A stretch of 64,000 bases of DNA. Source: Algoriphagus resistens (GTDB lineage Bacteria; Bacteroidota; Bacteroidia; Cytophagales; Cyclobacteriaceae). The notes under the pieces were generated by a model. That model had not been told where the DNA came from, ran no database searches, and saw only the letters and a program-made list of their open reading frames with translations. Shown one piece after another: positions 9,198-18,180 of this stretch (within the stretch, counting starts at the first letter, position 1; every line of letters begins with the position of its first letter). The position numbers and the translations under genes were made by a program. The stretch spans positions 62,001 through 126,000 of the forward strand of contig NZ_LMXN01000017.1 in assembly GCF_001442615.1 (NCBI RefSeq), in the 5' to 3' direction.

Positions 9198-9217
9198 TCA
9201 CTTTTTTTTAGAAATCG

Positions 9218-10315
9218 TTACACATTGAATCTAAAATGCATAATGTCGCCATCTTGGACTACATATTCTTTTCCTTCAATAGCGATTTTACCATTTTCCC
9301 GACAGGCTGCTTCAGTTTTAAATTTCTGATATTCAGCCAGTTTGATAACTTCAGCTTTGATAAAACCTCTTTCGAAATCTGTATGGATTACTCCGGCAGC
9401 CGCTGGAGCTTTCCATCCTTTTTTTATAGTCCAGGCTCTAACCTCTTGAACACCAGCGGTGAAATAGGTAATAAGATTTAATAGTGAGTACGCACCACTG
9501 ATCAATTTGTTCAACCCACTTTCTTCCAAACCATATTCTCCCAGAAACAATTCCTTTTCTTCAGGATCATCAAATTCAGCTATTTGAGCTTCTATAGCTG
9601 CGCAAAGGATGATTACTTCAGCATTTTCATCTTTTACTTCTTCCTTTAATTTCTCTACATATTCGTTACCGTTTTGAAGACTTTCTTCATCCACGTTCGC
9701 CACATAGATCACGGGTTTGATAGTCAACAGGTGCAAATCACGAACAGCTTCCAGATCTTCCTTGTCCACATCGACAGAACGGGCATTTTTACCACTGGTT
9801 AGCGCTTCCTTGAATTGCAAGAGCGTTTCAAGTTCTTTTTTTGCTTTGGCATCCCCGGATTTTGCGATTTTTTCTGATTTCTGGATTTTTTTATCAACTG
9901 ATTCTAAATCCTTCAATTGAAGCTCGGTATCAATCACCTCTTTGTCGAAAATCGGATCTACCCCACCGGCTACATGGACGATGTTTTCATCGTCAAAGCA
10001 TCGGATCACATGGATTACAGCATCTACTTCACGTATGTTAGCTAGAAATTTATTACCGAGTCCCTCGCCTTTGCTGGCTCCTTTAACAAGTCCAGCGATG
10101 TCTACAAATTCTATGACTGTCGGAAGAACCCGCTGCGGATTGACAAGTTCTTCCAGGATCTGAAGTCTCTTGTCCGGAACAGTAACTACACCCACGTTTG
10201 GCTCGATTGTGCAAAAAGGAAAATTAGCTGCTTCAGCTTTTGCACTGGAGAGGGCGTTAAACAGAGTGGATTTTCCAACGTTTGGAAGTCCTACAATGCC
10301 ACATTGTAATGCCAT
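9218..10315 (-). CDS. ychF: Redox-regulated ATPase YchF (Obg-family)
   Basis: The protein has 365 residues, the normal length. The G1 motif GLPNVGKST lies at 8-16, the G3 segment FVDIAGLVKGASKGEGLGN near 70, and NVDE (in place of NKxD) near 205, which explains the ATP preference of this branch of the Obg GTPases. The C-terminal TGS domain (from about residue 280, ITYFTAGVQEVRAWTIKKG) ends with the conserved GDIMHFRFNV. YchF/OLA1 binds ribosomes and affects translation and stress responses. The PerM-type gene ends seven bases upstream on the same strand, so the two may be co-transcribed. Confidence 0.95.
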   Translation of the reverse strand: MALQCGIVGLPNVGKSTLFNALSSAKAEAANFPFCTIEPNVGVVTVPDKRLQILEELVNPQRVLPTVIEFVDIAGLVKGASKGEGLGNKFLANIREVDAVIHVIRCFDDENIVHVAGGVDPIFDKEVIDTELQLKDLESVDKKIQKSEKIAKSGDAKAKKELETLLQFKEALTSGKNARSVDVDKEDLEAVRDLHLLTIKPVIYVANVDEESLQNGNEYVEKLKEEVKDENAEVIILCAAIEAQIAEFDDPEEKELFLGEYGLEESGLNKLISGAYSLLNLITYFTAGVQEVRAWTIKKGWKAPAAAGVIHTDFERGFIKAEVIKLAEYQKFKTEAACRENGKIAIEGKEYVVQDGDIMHFRFNV

Positions 10316-10322
10316 TAATTCG

Positions 10323-11408
10323 TTATTTTATTTTAAATATTCTATAAGATTTATACCCCTTGTGAAACTCCAAAATGAATACTCTAAAGATGGTATAAAC
10401 CGGGATGGCAAATATCATCCCGACCACGCCGGCGATTTTTGCCCCGGCAAAGATAACAACAAATATTTCAAGGGGATGCGCTTTGACAGTTTTTGAAAAA
10501 ATCATGGGCTGTAGAAATATATTATCCATGATCTGGACAAGCCCGAATACAGAAAGAATCTTGATAATTAAGTAAGTTAATTCTGTGTCGGTTTCGAATG
10601 TTCCTGAGGAAATTCCGACTATGATACCAAATGTAGCCCCAAGCAAAGGCCCTGCATAGGGAATTAAATTTGCCACAGCAGCAAATAAGGCTATCGTTAA
10701 AGCGTATTCTATCCCCATGATGGTCAATCCAAAACTAGCTAAAGAGAAGATCGCAAGCATCTGGAGCAAAAGTCCCGAAAGGTAATTGGATAGTAACTTT
10801 TCTACTTTGGTAAAAGTTGCTACTGAGAGCTCAAAAAAAGGATTTGGAATGAGATTGAGCAAGTTTCTCCGCAAGAGACCATTTTCCAAAAGTAAGAAGA
10901 AACTAATAAATGCGATGGCCATGGTCCCGATAAACAGGCTGCTCGTGGTATTGATCACACCACCTATAAAGGAAGTGAAATCAAATTCTTTGATCGTTTC
11001 GATCATACTGGCTTTCAAACGACCAAATAAATACCCAGGTTGAGTCTCTAATAATTCATGTCGAAAAAGAAATCCTTCCACTCTGGTGATTGGTACTTGG
11101 ATCTGCTCATAAATCCCATTTAAATCCAATTCACTTAAAATAATGATCTGATTATTGATTAGTGGAAAGAAAAGAAAACCGAGCAATACCATCAGAACAA
11201 TTATTGCAGAGTAGGACAGGAGTATTGCCAGCCATCTGGGAATGTGCTGTCCTAATAAGTGGAAATCATTCAGTTGGTTAGTCAGTGGCCGTAGAAGTGC
11301 CGCCAGAATTAAAGAAATAATCAGGTACAGCGTGATATTGGAGAAATACCAGCCAAAAAGCAGAAAAACTGCAATAAATAAAATGAGATAAATGAAAAAA
11401 CGCTGCAT
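10323..11408 (-). CDS. AI-2E/PerM-family membrane protein
   Basis: This 361-residue polytopic membrane protein has about seven or eight hydrophobic segments. The family layout is visible: two pairs of helices at the N terminus, a soluble stretch (about 85-145), then the C-terminal cluster containing NLIPYAGPLLGA near residue 245 and the motif LQPMIFSKTVKAHPLEIFVV near 300. Members are called autoinducer-2 exporters from E. coli TqsA, but most are untested; some move other solutes. It lies directly upstream of ychF. A paralogue of similar length is at 21328-22446. Confidence 0.85.
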   Translation of the reverse strand: MQRFFIYLILFIAVFLLFGWYFSNITLYLIISLILAALLRPLTNQLNDFHLLGQHIPRWLAILLSYSAIIVLMVLLGFLFFPLINNQIIILSELDLNGIYEQIQVPITRVEGFLFRHELLETQPGYLFGRLKASMIETIKEFDFTSFIGGVINTTSSLFIGTMAIAFISFFLLLENGLLRRNLLNLIPNPFFELSVATFTKVEKLLSNYLSGLLLQMLAIFSLASFGLTIMGIEYALTIALFAAVANLIPYAGPLLGATFGIIVGISSGTFETDTELTYLIIKILSVFGLVQIMDNIFLQPMIFSKTVKAHPLEIFVVIFAGAKIAGVVGMIFAIPVYTIFRVFILEFHKGYKSYRIFKIK

Positions 11409-11422
11409 GTTCAGGAATAAGA

Positions 11423-11446
11423 AGAGGAGACATTTCTGTCTCCTCT
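11423..11446 (-). terminator. Terminator after the PUR-domain gene
   Basis: The stem AGAGGAGACA (11423-11432) / TGTCTCCTCT (11437-11446) with loop TTTC lies about 50 bases past the stop codon of the leftward DUF3276 gene and 15 bases before the start of the PerM gene. It would separate the two transcripts. Confidence 0.6.
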
Positions 11447-11497
11447 AATATACTATTTCCCTAAGTTGAAACTAGAGCCATTGCTAATCAAAGTGTA

Positions 11498-11827
11498 TTA
11501 TTCCCACTTCAAATCATCGTTATATTCTGTTTCGGATTCTTCTTTCTCATATTGTTCAAAGTCCACATCAGGAAGAAGTTCGTTTTTCACATGGTCTACA
11601 GCCTCATTGAGAGCTTCAGAAAATTTGAAAAAATCTTCCTTGTAAAGGAAAATTTTATGTTTTTCGTAAGTGAAATTTTCGCCGTTTACCTTTCTCTTAC
11701 TTTCGGTAATAGTCAGATAGTAATCGTTTGAGCGAGTTGATTTGACATCAAAAAAATACGTTCTCTTGCCTGCTTTTACTTTTTTAGAGAAAATTTCCTC
11801 TCTATCATAGCCTCTTTGATCGTCCAC
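11498..11827 (-). CDS. DUF3276 / PUR-family nucleic-acid-binding protein
   Basis: The protein has 109 residues. The segment GKRTYFFDVKSTRSNDYYLTI followed by the helix EDFFKFSEALNEAVDHV is a single PUR repeat, the fold of Pur-alpha that binds single-stranded DNA and RNA. Short one-repeat proteins of this kind are conserved across Bacteroidota; dimers are expected from what is known of the fold. The tail (from about 88) is acidic. The gene has its own hairpin terminator, and a 158-base gap separates its start from the ferredoxin stop codon upstream. Confidence 0.85.
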   Translation of the reverse strand: MDDQRGYDREEIFSKKVKAGKRTYFFDVKSTRSNDYYLTITESKRKVNGENFTYEKHKIFLYKEDFFKFSEALNEAVDHVKNELLPDVDFEQYEKEESETEYNDDLKWE

Positions 11828-11985
11828 AATTCTTTATGTTATAAGTATAAGGTTGTATAAAATTCGACCTAAGATAAAACATTTAGACCCGAGAATTCAA
11901 ACCATACCATTATTATTTTAATCATCCAGCTCGTTTTTAATCTAATTTGCTGAAAATCCGGTTAAAACTTCATGTTTGGGAAGGC

Positions 11986-12333
11986 TTATTCGCCATGCAT
12001 CATTGCTTTTTTTGCCAGAAGTTCTTCTTCGGTTTCGCGATGGTCAGGGTCATCCACGCAACAGTCGACAGGGCATACCGCTGCACATTGCGGCTCCTCA
12101 TGAAAGCCGTTGCATTCCGTACATTTATCTGTCACTATGTAGTAGAATTCATCTGATACTGGATCCTGCTTCTCATTTCCGTCTATGACAGTACCGTCTT
12201 CTAACGTAACTTCATTCAAACTAGTACCGCCGCCCCAAGTCCACTCTACGCCACCCTCATAGATGGCAGTGTTTGGGCATTCTGGTTCGCATGCACCACA
12301 GTTGATGCATTCGTCGGTGATCATTATAGCCAT
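11986..12333 (-). CDS. 4Fe-4S dicluster ferredoxin
   Basis: The protein has 115 residues. The first cluster motif uses Cys9, 12, 15 and 19 (CINCGACEPECP). The second uses Cys71, 74, 83 and 87 with a lengthened spacing (CTECNGFHEEPQCAAVCP). About 50 residues lie between the two halves, longer than in clostridial 2[4Fe-4S] ferredoxins. This variant is common in Bacteroidota and some proteobacteria (YfhL-like). It would carry electrons in the cytoplasm. It is divergent from an acyl-CoA reductase gene, separated by 139 bases, which suggests shared control and perhaps a shared pathway. Confidence 0.9.
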   Translation of the reverse strand: MAIMITDECINCGACEPECPNTAIYEGGVEWTWGGGTSLNEVTLEDGTVIDGNEKQDPVSDEFYYIVTDKCTECNGFHEEPQCAAVCPVDCCVDDPDHRETEEELLAKKAMMHGE

Positions 12334-12446
12334 AACTTCAATTATTTAATGATCAAAAGTAACAAGCTTAGAACTGTAAGGCAATAAAAAAGTTGTCACA
12401 CTAACTAATTTAATTCGATTCTAAGCACGCTTGTTTTCAAAAAGCC

Positions 12447-12454
12447 TAAATTTG
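12447..12454 (+). promoter_or_regulatory. Possible -7 element for the acyl-CoA reductase gene
   Basis: TAAATTTG matches TAnnTTTG and lies 18 bases before the ATG at 12473. The nearest upstream TTG (12431) is 13 bases away, closer than the usual 17-23, so only the -7 part is supported. Confidence 0.35.
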
Positions 12455-12472
12455 CTACATCAATCCAATACT

Positions 12473-13480
12473 ATGAAGCCTGAAGAACGTATATCCGCAT
12501 TTGTCAATCTGGGAAAAGCTATCAGGGATCTTAGCTTCGAAGAGAAGGAAGAGCTGCTTTGGAGAGCCGAAAACAACAACAACTGGTTTACTAAAGAATC
12601 GGTAGAGTCGGCCCTTGAAGGAATTTTACATATGCTTTCTCCTGAAAAATTGGATGCTTGGCTTGCGGTTTATGAATTGGAAGAAGTGCGAAATCCCAAA
12701 TCAATAGGTTTGATGTTAGCGGGAAATATACCGGCGGTAGGGTTTCATGATTTGATGTGTGTCATTTTAGCAGGACATCAGGCAGTGATCAAATTGAGTT
12801 CTTCAGATGAAGTTTTGATGAAATGGATTATTAAGAAACTGTTGGAGTTTGATTCCAGATTGGAAAAACAGGTTCTCATGCAAGAAATGCTGAAAGGAAT
12901 GGATGCTTATATTGCTACAGGCAGTGATAATTCTTCAAGATATTTCAATTATTATTTTGGGAAGTATCCTCATATAATCCGCCAGAACAGGACATCAGTC
13001 GCTGTGCTTTCTGGGAGTGAGACGCAGGAAGACTATATAAATCTGGGTAGGGATATTTTCCAATATTTTGGATTGGGATGTAGAAATGTTTCCAAAGTAT
13101 ACCTCAAATCGAAGGATCAACTCCAAGAATTACTAGGTGCTCTGGAAGTTTATTCTGCAATTGGTTCACACCATAAATACCATAACAACTATGATTACAA
13201 TAAATCCATCTACCTGGTCAATCTAGAAGAGCATTTGGATAATGGTTTTTTGCTGGTGAAAGAAAGTGAGGATTTGGTTTCCCCGATTTCCGTGTTGTAT
13301 TGCGAGGTATATGAAAATGAAGCGCAGTTAAAAGGAAAGCTAAGACAGTTAGAATCTAAAATTCAATGCGTGGTAGGGAATGGGGCCGATAGAATACCTT
13401 TTGGATCCGCCCAGAATCCTGAGCCATGGGAGTACGCTGACAATGTGGATACAATGGCATTCCTTTTGGGGTTGGCCTAG
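12473..13480 (+). CDS. Acyl-CoA reductase (LuxC family, short form)
   Basis: The protein has 335 residues, against about 480 for Vibrio LuxC; short forms are usual in Bacteroidota. The conserved parts are MLAGNIPAVGFHDL at 81-94, VIKLSSSDE near 105-113 (cofactor-binding region) and the catalytic Cys203 in GLGCRNVSKVY. The enzyme would reduce an acyl thioester to an aldehyde with NADPH through an acyl-Cys intermediate. No luxD or luxE partner is nearby; the divergent ferredoxin is the only linked gene. The ATG at 12473 was chosen over an in-frame TTG at 12431 because a promoter-like element lies between them. The stop codon overlaps that of the convergent histidine kinase. Confidence 0.85.
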   Translation: MKPEERISAFVNLGKAIRDLSFEEKEELLWRAENNNNWFTKESVESALEGILHMLSPEKLDAWLAVYELEEVRNPKSIGLMLAGNIPAVGFHDLMCVILAGHQAVIKLSSSDEVLMKWIIKKLLEFDSRLEKQVLMQEMLKGMDAYIATGSDNSSRYFNYYFGKYPHIIRQNRTSVAVLSGSETQEDYINLGRDIFQYFGLGCRNVSKVYLKSKDQLQELLGALEVYSAIGSHHKYHNNYDYNKSIYLVNLEEHLDNGFLLVKESEDLVSPISVLYCEVYENEAQLKGKLRQLESKIQCVVGNGADRIPFGSAQNPEPWEYADNVDTMAFLLGLA

Positions 13481-15252
13481 GCTTGATTTAAAGCGTCAGA
13501 CGAGGGTAAGCTGATACAGAATTTAGTACCTTTACCTTCTTCAGAAGTAACTTCCAGTTGCCCGCTATTTTTCTGAATGTAGTCATTTACCAATACCAGG
13601 CCGAGTCCAGTTCCGGATTCGCTGTTTTGGCCGGGAGTAGTAAATGAAATTCCATTGCGGATTTTAGACAGGTTTTCGATAGAAATTCCTTTGCCATCAT
13701 CTTCAACGCAGATTCTTACGAAGCGCCCCTTATCGTGCGTAGAGATTTTGATTTTGCTGCCACGGTCAGAAAATTTAATCGCGTTGGCAATCAGATTTCG
13801 TATTACAAGTTCGATCATGTTTTTATCAGCCCATGACGAAGATTTAGCTTGAGCCTCTATTGATATTTCAATTTGCTTTTCCTTGGCTATTCTTTCCAGG
13901 ATACCCTTTTGTTGGATCAGTATTTTATGAACATCAAATTCTTGAGACCTTACGGTTTCACCACCTTTGAACTGAGAACTGGACCAGGCCAGAAGATTCT
14001 CAAGTAAGAGCGCCACCTGCTCCATATTCTTGGATACCTCAGGTAGCATATCCATAAATTCTTCTACCGAGATTTCCCCTGAATTTGTCAAGTGTATCAG
14101 CTCTTTAATACCGAAGATAGGCCCCTTCAGATCATGAGAAATAATGCTAAAATATTTGTCTTTTAGATTGTTTAGCTGCTGGAGTTCAATGGCTTGTTTT
14201 TTAAGTGTCTCGTTGATTGATTTTTGTTCGGTGACATCTTCAAACAGCAAGACTAATCCATTACTTACAGATTTTTTATCTAAAAGTGGGATCGTTTCAA
14301 TTAGAAAAACCTGTTCGTTTTCTCCGGATTTAATTTTGCTTTCAATACTATTGGCTTTTCCATTGGTAATTAATTCAAGGATAGCCGTATTGTTCTTGAA
14401 AATCTCTTTGGCTTTGGTTGAAACTTTTATTTTTTCAGGAAAGGTGAAATAGGATAAAAATGCCGGGTTGAAATCCACTATTTTAGTATCAGAATCTAAG
14501 ACTAGAACTCCTTTAGTTATAACCTCCATTACCTTAGTTCGGGCAATAGGTTTGAGGCTGAATAGCTGGTATTTTAAAATTGCAAATCCCAATATCAAAT
14601 AGGTGAGCAGAAAGGCAAAAGGAGTCAAATCAATGACTTCGAATGGTCTGAATAAGTGAGTTTGGTACAAAAAGTTGAAAACTAAGGGGAATATACCTGC
14701 AAGCAGCATTAACCTGGTTTGAGTCTTAAATAACGGGTCCGAGAACCGAAACCTCTTCCAGATGATGTAGCTGCCGAGTGTAAAGGCAAAATAAATGTAT
14801 AGCAGGTTGACATAATACCAGGGACCGATTTCTATTTTGGCAGTGGGAAAAGGGCCAGAATTTATGACTGTGAATGAGCTGTAGTAGAAATGATGAAATT
14901 CATTTGTGATCACCAAGATATAAGTCAAAACAGGGATAAAAAGGATCAATGAAATGAGTAAGCCTTTTTGTTTGGATTTGTAACTGGTGTATTTCAAACT
15001 GAAAAATAGCCAAAAGGCTGCTAGGAAAGCTATCCCTAAGTACTCCAGTTTTATGAAGAACAGCATTGCTTCCTCAGTGTCCACACTGAGTTCCAAACCA
15101 TAGAAAAAGCCCCAAATTGCTGCGCAAAGCATAGTAAGAGCCACCCAGCGTGTGGAGCCCTCTACTTTAAATGCAATATAAAGTGAAAGTCCCCCGACTA
15201 GTAATCCAGAAAGCAAAAGTGTGATAGAAAATGGATTGAGAATATACTCCAT
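13477..15252 (-). CDS. Sensor histidine kinase with 7TM N-terminal region and PAS domain
   Basis: The protein has 591 residues. Seven hydrophobic segments fill residues 1-235, matching the histidine-kinase N-terminal 7TM region. A PAS domain follows (about 243-345), then a short coiled coil, the HisKA dimerisation helix with phospho-acceptor His373 (SIISHDLKGPIFG), and an HATPase domain with N-box NLIANAIKF, DDGKGIS near 520 and GTGLGLVLV near 545. It is an inner-membrane sensor with no cognate response regulator beside it. The two response-regulator genes near 41-42 kb are possible partners. The reverse complement of the four bases at 13477-13480 (CTAG) gives the stop codon for both this gene and the convergent reductase. 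Confidence 0.9.
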   Translation of the reverse strand: MEYILNPFSITLLLSGLLVGGLSLYIAFKVEGSTRWVALTMLCAAIWGFFYGLELSVDTEEAMLFFIKLEYLGIAFLAAFWLFFSLKYTSYKSKQKGLLISLILFIPVLTYILVITNEFHHFYYSSFTVINSGPFPTAKIEIGPWYYVNLLYIYFAFTLGSYIIWKRFRFSDPLFKTQTRLMLLAGIFPLVFNFLYQTHLFRPFEVIDLTPFAFLLTYLILGFAILKYQLFSLKPIARTKVMEVITKGVLVLDSDTKIVDFNPAFLSYFTFPEKIKVSTKAKEIFKNNTAILELITNGKANSIESKIKSGENEQVFLIETIPLLDKKSVSNGLVLLFEDVTEQKSINETLKKQAIELQQLNNLKDKYFSIISHDLKGPIFGIKELIHLTNSGEISVEEFMDMLPEVSKNMEQVALLLENLLAWSSSQFKGGETVRSQEFDVHKILIQQKGILERIAKEKQIEISIEAQAKSSSWADKNMIELVIRNLIANAIKFSDRGSKIKISTHDKGRFVRICVEDDGKGISIENLSKIRNGISFTTPGQNSESGTGLGLVLVNDYIQKNSGQLEVTSEEGKGTKFCISLPSSDALNQA

Positions 15253-15636
15253 TAAGACTGGGCTATTAACTGTTTAAGAACACGCAATTTAAGTCATTTC
15301 AGACTTTTAAGTTTGGTTGAGGAGCAAGTCTAAAAAACAAATATAGTTATGCTCATGCCAATAGTTGTACGATAGGTTATAACACCAGCGAGTAAAGCAC
15401 AACCAGCGGTGATCCGGAGTCCCGGAAATGAAGTTGATTTTTGTTCTGGAATTGGAAAAGGGAATTAGTTGTAACGTGTCGCCGGGTATTGCTGTTATTC
15501 AGAATAAGCTAAAATGGTTTTAAATTAGCAAAAAGGCTCTTTTACACTTGGGGAATGGTTACCTATTATTGGGCTAACTTCCTATATTTGCGGTCGACAA
15601 AAATCGAAACTTTTACCTAACAAAAATCCCTATACA
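15253..15636. other. Intergenic region upstream of aconitase
   Basis: These 384 bases between divergent genes hold no supported ORF. The only recognisable site is the TATATTTG element before aconitase. No tRNA-like or strong hairpin structure was seen. Confidence 0.5.
15583..15590 (+). promoter_or_regulatory. Possible -7 promoter element of the aconitase gene
   Basis: TATATTTG fits TAnnTTTG and lies 46 bases before the start codon. There is no TTG at the best distance, so the -33 part is unassigned. Confidence 0.4.
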
Positions 15637-17898
15637 ATGGCTTTTGATATTGAAATGATCAAAAAAGTGTATGCCAGATACCCAGAACGTATCGAAGCGG
15701 CTCGTAAGGCTGTGGGGCGTCCACTTACTTTGACTGAAAAGATTCTTTATGCACACTTAACTGAGGGGGCCGCAACGCAGTCTTACACTAGAGGTGTTTC
15801 TTATGTTGATTTTCAACCCGATAGGGTTGCAATGCAAGATGCTACCGCACAGATGGCTTTACTTCAATTTATGCAGGCGGGTAAGAGTCAGGTGGCAGTA
15901 CCTTCCACAGTTCACTGTGATCATTTGATTCAGGCCGAAGTGGGAGCTGTCCAGGATTTGAGCAAAGCAAAAGATAAGAATAAAGAAGTCTATGATTTCT
16001 TGGCTTCTGTTTCTAATAAATATGGATTGGGCTTCTGGAAGCCAGGCGCAGGTATTATCCATCAAGTGGTATTAGAAAACTACGCTTTTCCGGGAGGAAT
16101 GATGATCGGAACTGATTCTCATACGCCAAATGCCGGTGGTTTGGGTATGGTAGCGATCGGGGTAGGTGGAGCTGATGCATGCGATGTAATGGCCGGACTT
16201 CCTTGGGAACTGAAATTCCCTAAATTAATCGGTGTAAAACTTACAGGAAAGCTCTCTGGGTGGACTTCCGCCAAAGACGTGATCTTGAAAGTGGCTGGTA
16301 TTCTTACCGTAAAAGGCGGGACAGGTGCTATAGTTGAATATTTTGGAGACGGGGCCAGGTCTCTTTCTGCTACAGGAAAAGGTACAATATGTAACATGGG
16401 AGCTGAAATAGGAGCTACCACTTCGATTTTCGGTTACGACGAGAAATCTGCTGCTTATCTTAGGGCTACTGAACGGGCTGATGTGGCTGAATTGGCAAAC
16501 GGAGTTGCAGAGCACCTTACAGGCGATGAGGAAGTTTATGCCAATCCGGTAACGTACTTCGATGAAGTAATCGAAATCAACCTTTCAGAATTGGAACCGC
16601 ACGTGAATGGCCCCTTCACTCCTGATTTGGCTTGGCCTATTTCTAAATTTGCCGCTGCTGTCAAAGAAAATGGCTGGCCGGCAAAATTGGAAGTCGGTTT
16701 GATTGGATCTTGTACCAATTCATCTTATGAGGATATTTCCAGAGCTGCTTCCCTTGCGCAGCAGGCAGTAGATAAAAAACTAGTTGCTAAGTCTGAGTAT
16801 ACCATAACTCCAGGATCAGAGCAGGTTAGATTTACTGTTGACCGTGATGGTTTCTTGGATACTTTTGGCCAGATGGGGGGCGTGGTTCTTGCCAACGCCT
16901 GTGGGCCTTGCATCGGGCAATGGGCCCGCCATGGAGCTGAAAAGCAAGAAAAAAACTCCATTATCACTTCTTTCAACAGAAACTTTGCAAAGCGTGCTGA
17001 TGGTAATCCAAATACCCACTCGTTCGTAGCCTCTCCCGAAATCGTGACAGCATTAGCCATCGCCGGTGATTTGACTTTCAATCCAATGACTGATAGCTTA
17101 ATCAACGAAGAGGGTGTTGCAGTGAAATTGGATGAGCCTAGTGGGCTAGAGCTTCCAACAATTGGTTTTGCGGTTGAGGATGCTGGATATCAGCAGCCTG
17201 CAGAAGATGGTTCTAATGTATCCGTGGCTGTAAGCCCAACTTCTGATCGTCTACAGTTGTTGGATTCCTTTAAGCCCTGGGAAGGGATAGATCTAAAAGG
17301 ACTAAAACTTCTGATCAAAGCAAAAGGCAAGTGTACAACGGATCACATTTCGATGGCTGGCCCTTGGCTGAGATTCAGGGGGCATTTGGATAATATTTCT
17401 AATAATATGCTCATCGGAGCTGTGAATGCCTACACGGATGCTACAAACTCTGTGAAGAACCAATTGACAGGGGTATATGGTGAAGTGCCGGCAACTCAAC
17501 GCGATTATAAGGCAAATGGTATAGGATCGATAGTGGTAGGCGATGAAAACTACGGTGAAGGATCTTCTAGAGAACATGCAGCAATGGAGCCTCGTTTTCT
17601 AGGCGTACGTGCTATACTTGTGAAATCATTTGCCAGAATCCACGAAACAAACCTGAAGAAGCAAGGTATGCTGGGATTGACATTTGCCAATCCTGCTGAC
17701 TATGATTTGGTCCAGGAAGATGATTCAATTGATATTGTTGGTCTTACTTCATTTGCACCAGGAAAGCAGCTGCAAGTGGTGTTGAACCACGCAGATGGAT
17801 CCTCTGATACTATCCAGGTGAACCATACCTACAATGAAGGTCAAATAGAATGGTTTAAAGCAGGGTCCGCTCTTAATTTGATCAAAGCAAAGGCTTAA
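15637..17898 (+). CDS. Aconitate hydratase (mitochondrial-type aconitase)
   Basis: The protein has 753 residues. The three Cys ligands of the [4Fe-4S] cluster are Cys359 (IGSCTNSSYED) and Cys422/Cys425 (CGPCIGQW). Their spacing and numbering are almost those of mitochondrial aconitase, and the length is close to the mitochondrial enzyme rather than the roughly 890-residue bacterial AcnA. The swivel domain (from about 540) contains the conserved GDENYGEGSSREHAAMEPR segment. The enzyme interconverts citrate and isocitrate in the TCA cycle. The gene is monocistronic, with its own promoter-like element and a strong terminator. Confidence 0.97.
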   Translation: MAFDIEMIKKVYARYPERIEAARKAVGRPLTLTEKILYAHLTEGAATQSYTRGVSYVDFQPDRVAMQDATAQMALLQFMQAGKSQVAVPSTVHCDHLIQAEVGAVQDLSKAKDKNKEVYDFLASVSNKYGLGFWKPGAGIIHQVVLENYAFPGGMMIGTDSHTPNAGGLGMVAIGVGGADACDVMAGLPWELKFPKLIGVKLTGKLSGWTSAKDVILKVAGILTVKGGTGAIVEYFGDGARSLSATGKGTICNMGAEIGATTSIFGYDEKSAAYLRATERADVAELANGVAEHLTGDEEVYANPVTYFDEVIEINLSELEPHVNGPFTPDLAWPISKFAAAVKENGWPAKLEVGLIGSCTNSSYEDISRAASLAQQAVDKKLVAKSEYTITPGSEQVRFTVDRDGFLDTFGQMGGVVLANACGPCIGQWARHGAEKQEKNSIITSFNRNFAKRADGNPNTHSFVASPEIVTALAIAGDLTFNPMTDSLINEEGVAVKLDEPSGLELPTIGFAVEDAGYQQPAEDGSNVSVAVSPTSDRLQLLDSFKPWEGIDLKGLKLLIKAKGKCTTDHISMAGPWLRFRGHLDNISNNMLIGAVNAYTDATNSVKNQLTGVYGEVPATQRDYKANGIGSIVVGDENYGEGSSREHAAMEPRFLGVRAILVKSFARIHETNLKKQGMLGLTFANPADYDLVQEDDSIDIVGLTSFAPGKQLQVVLNHADGSSDTIQVNHTYNEGQIEWFKAGSALNLIKAKA

Positions 17899-17914
17899 TA
17901 ATTGGAATTTAGTT

Positions 17915-17948
17915 AAAAACCGTAACGTCAATGTTACGGTTTTTTTTT
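17915..17948 (+). terminator. Terminator after aconitase
   Basis: The stem AAAAACCGTAAC (17915-17926) / GTTACGGTTTTT (17933-17944) with a six-base loop runs into a further T tract. Confidence 0.85.
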
Positions 17949-18075
17949 GCCTAATTTTTTTCCGGAGAACCGCTTTAATGGATAAATCAAAGTTCCGATG
18001 AAAGGTTTACTTCTTGTGGAACTTCAAGATTGGCTAGATTTTTTTTCATAAAAATATATTTATAAACCATAAAAC

Positions 18076-18106
18076 TTGATATGAAATACAAATTGATGTA
18101 TGTTTG
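18076..18106 (+). promoter_or_regulatory. Bacteroidota-type promoter (TTG - 20 bases - TATGTTTG)
   Basis: TTG at 18076-18078, a 20-base spacer, and TATGTTTG at 18099-18106 match both parts of the published Bacteroidota consensus with allowed spacing. Transcription would start near 18111. That is downstream of the first possible start codon of the next gene (ATG at 18100), so that start is unlikely. Confidence 0.55.
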
Positions 18107-18180
18107 TGCGGTTGATGGATGATTGTCCGAGTTATTATCTTATTAAAGACCATAACGTAATCAAAGCAAGCACTATTTTT

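Noticed and set aside
8187..9217. A CRISPR array beside the Cas6-like gene
   Set aside because: No regularly spaced repeats are present in the flanks; the only inverted repeat is a normal terminator.
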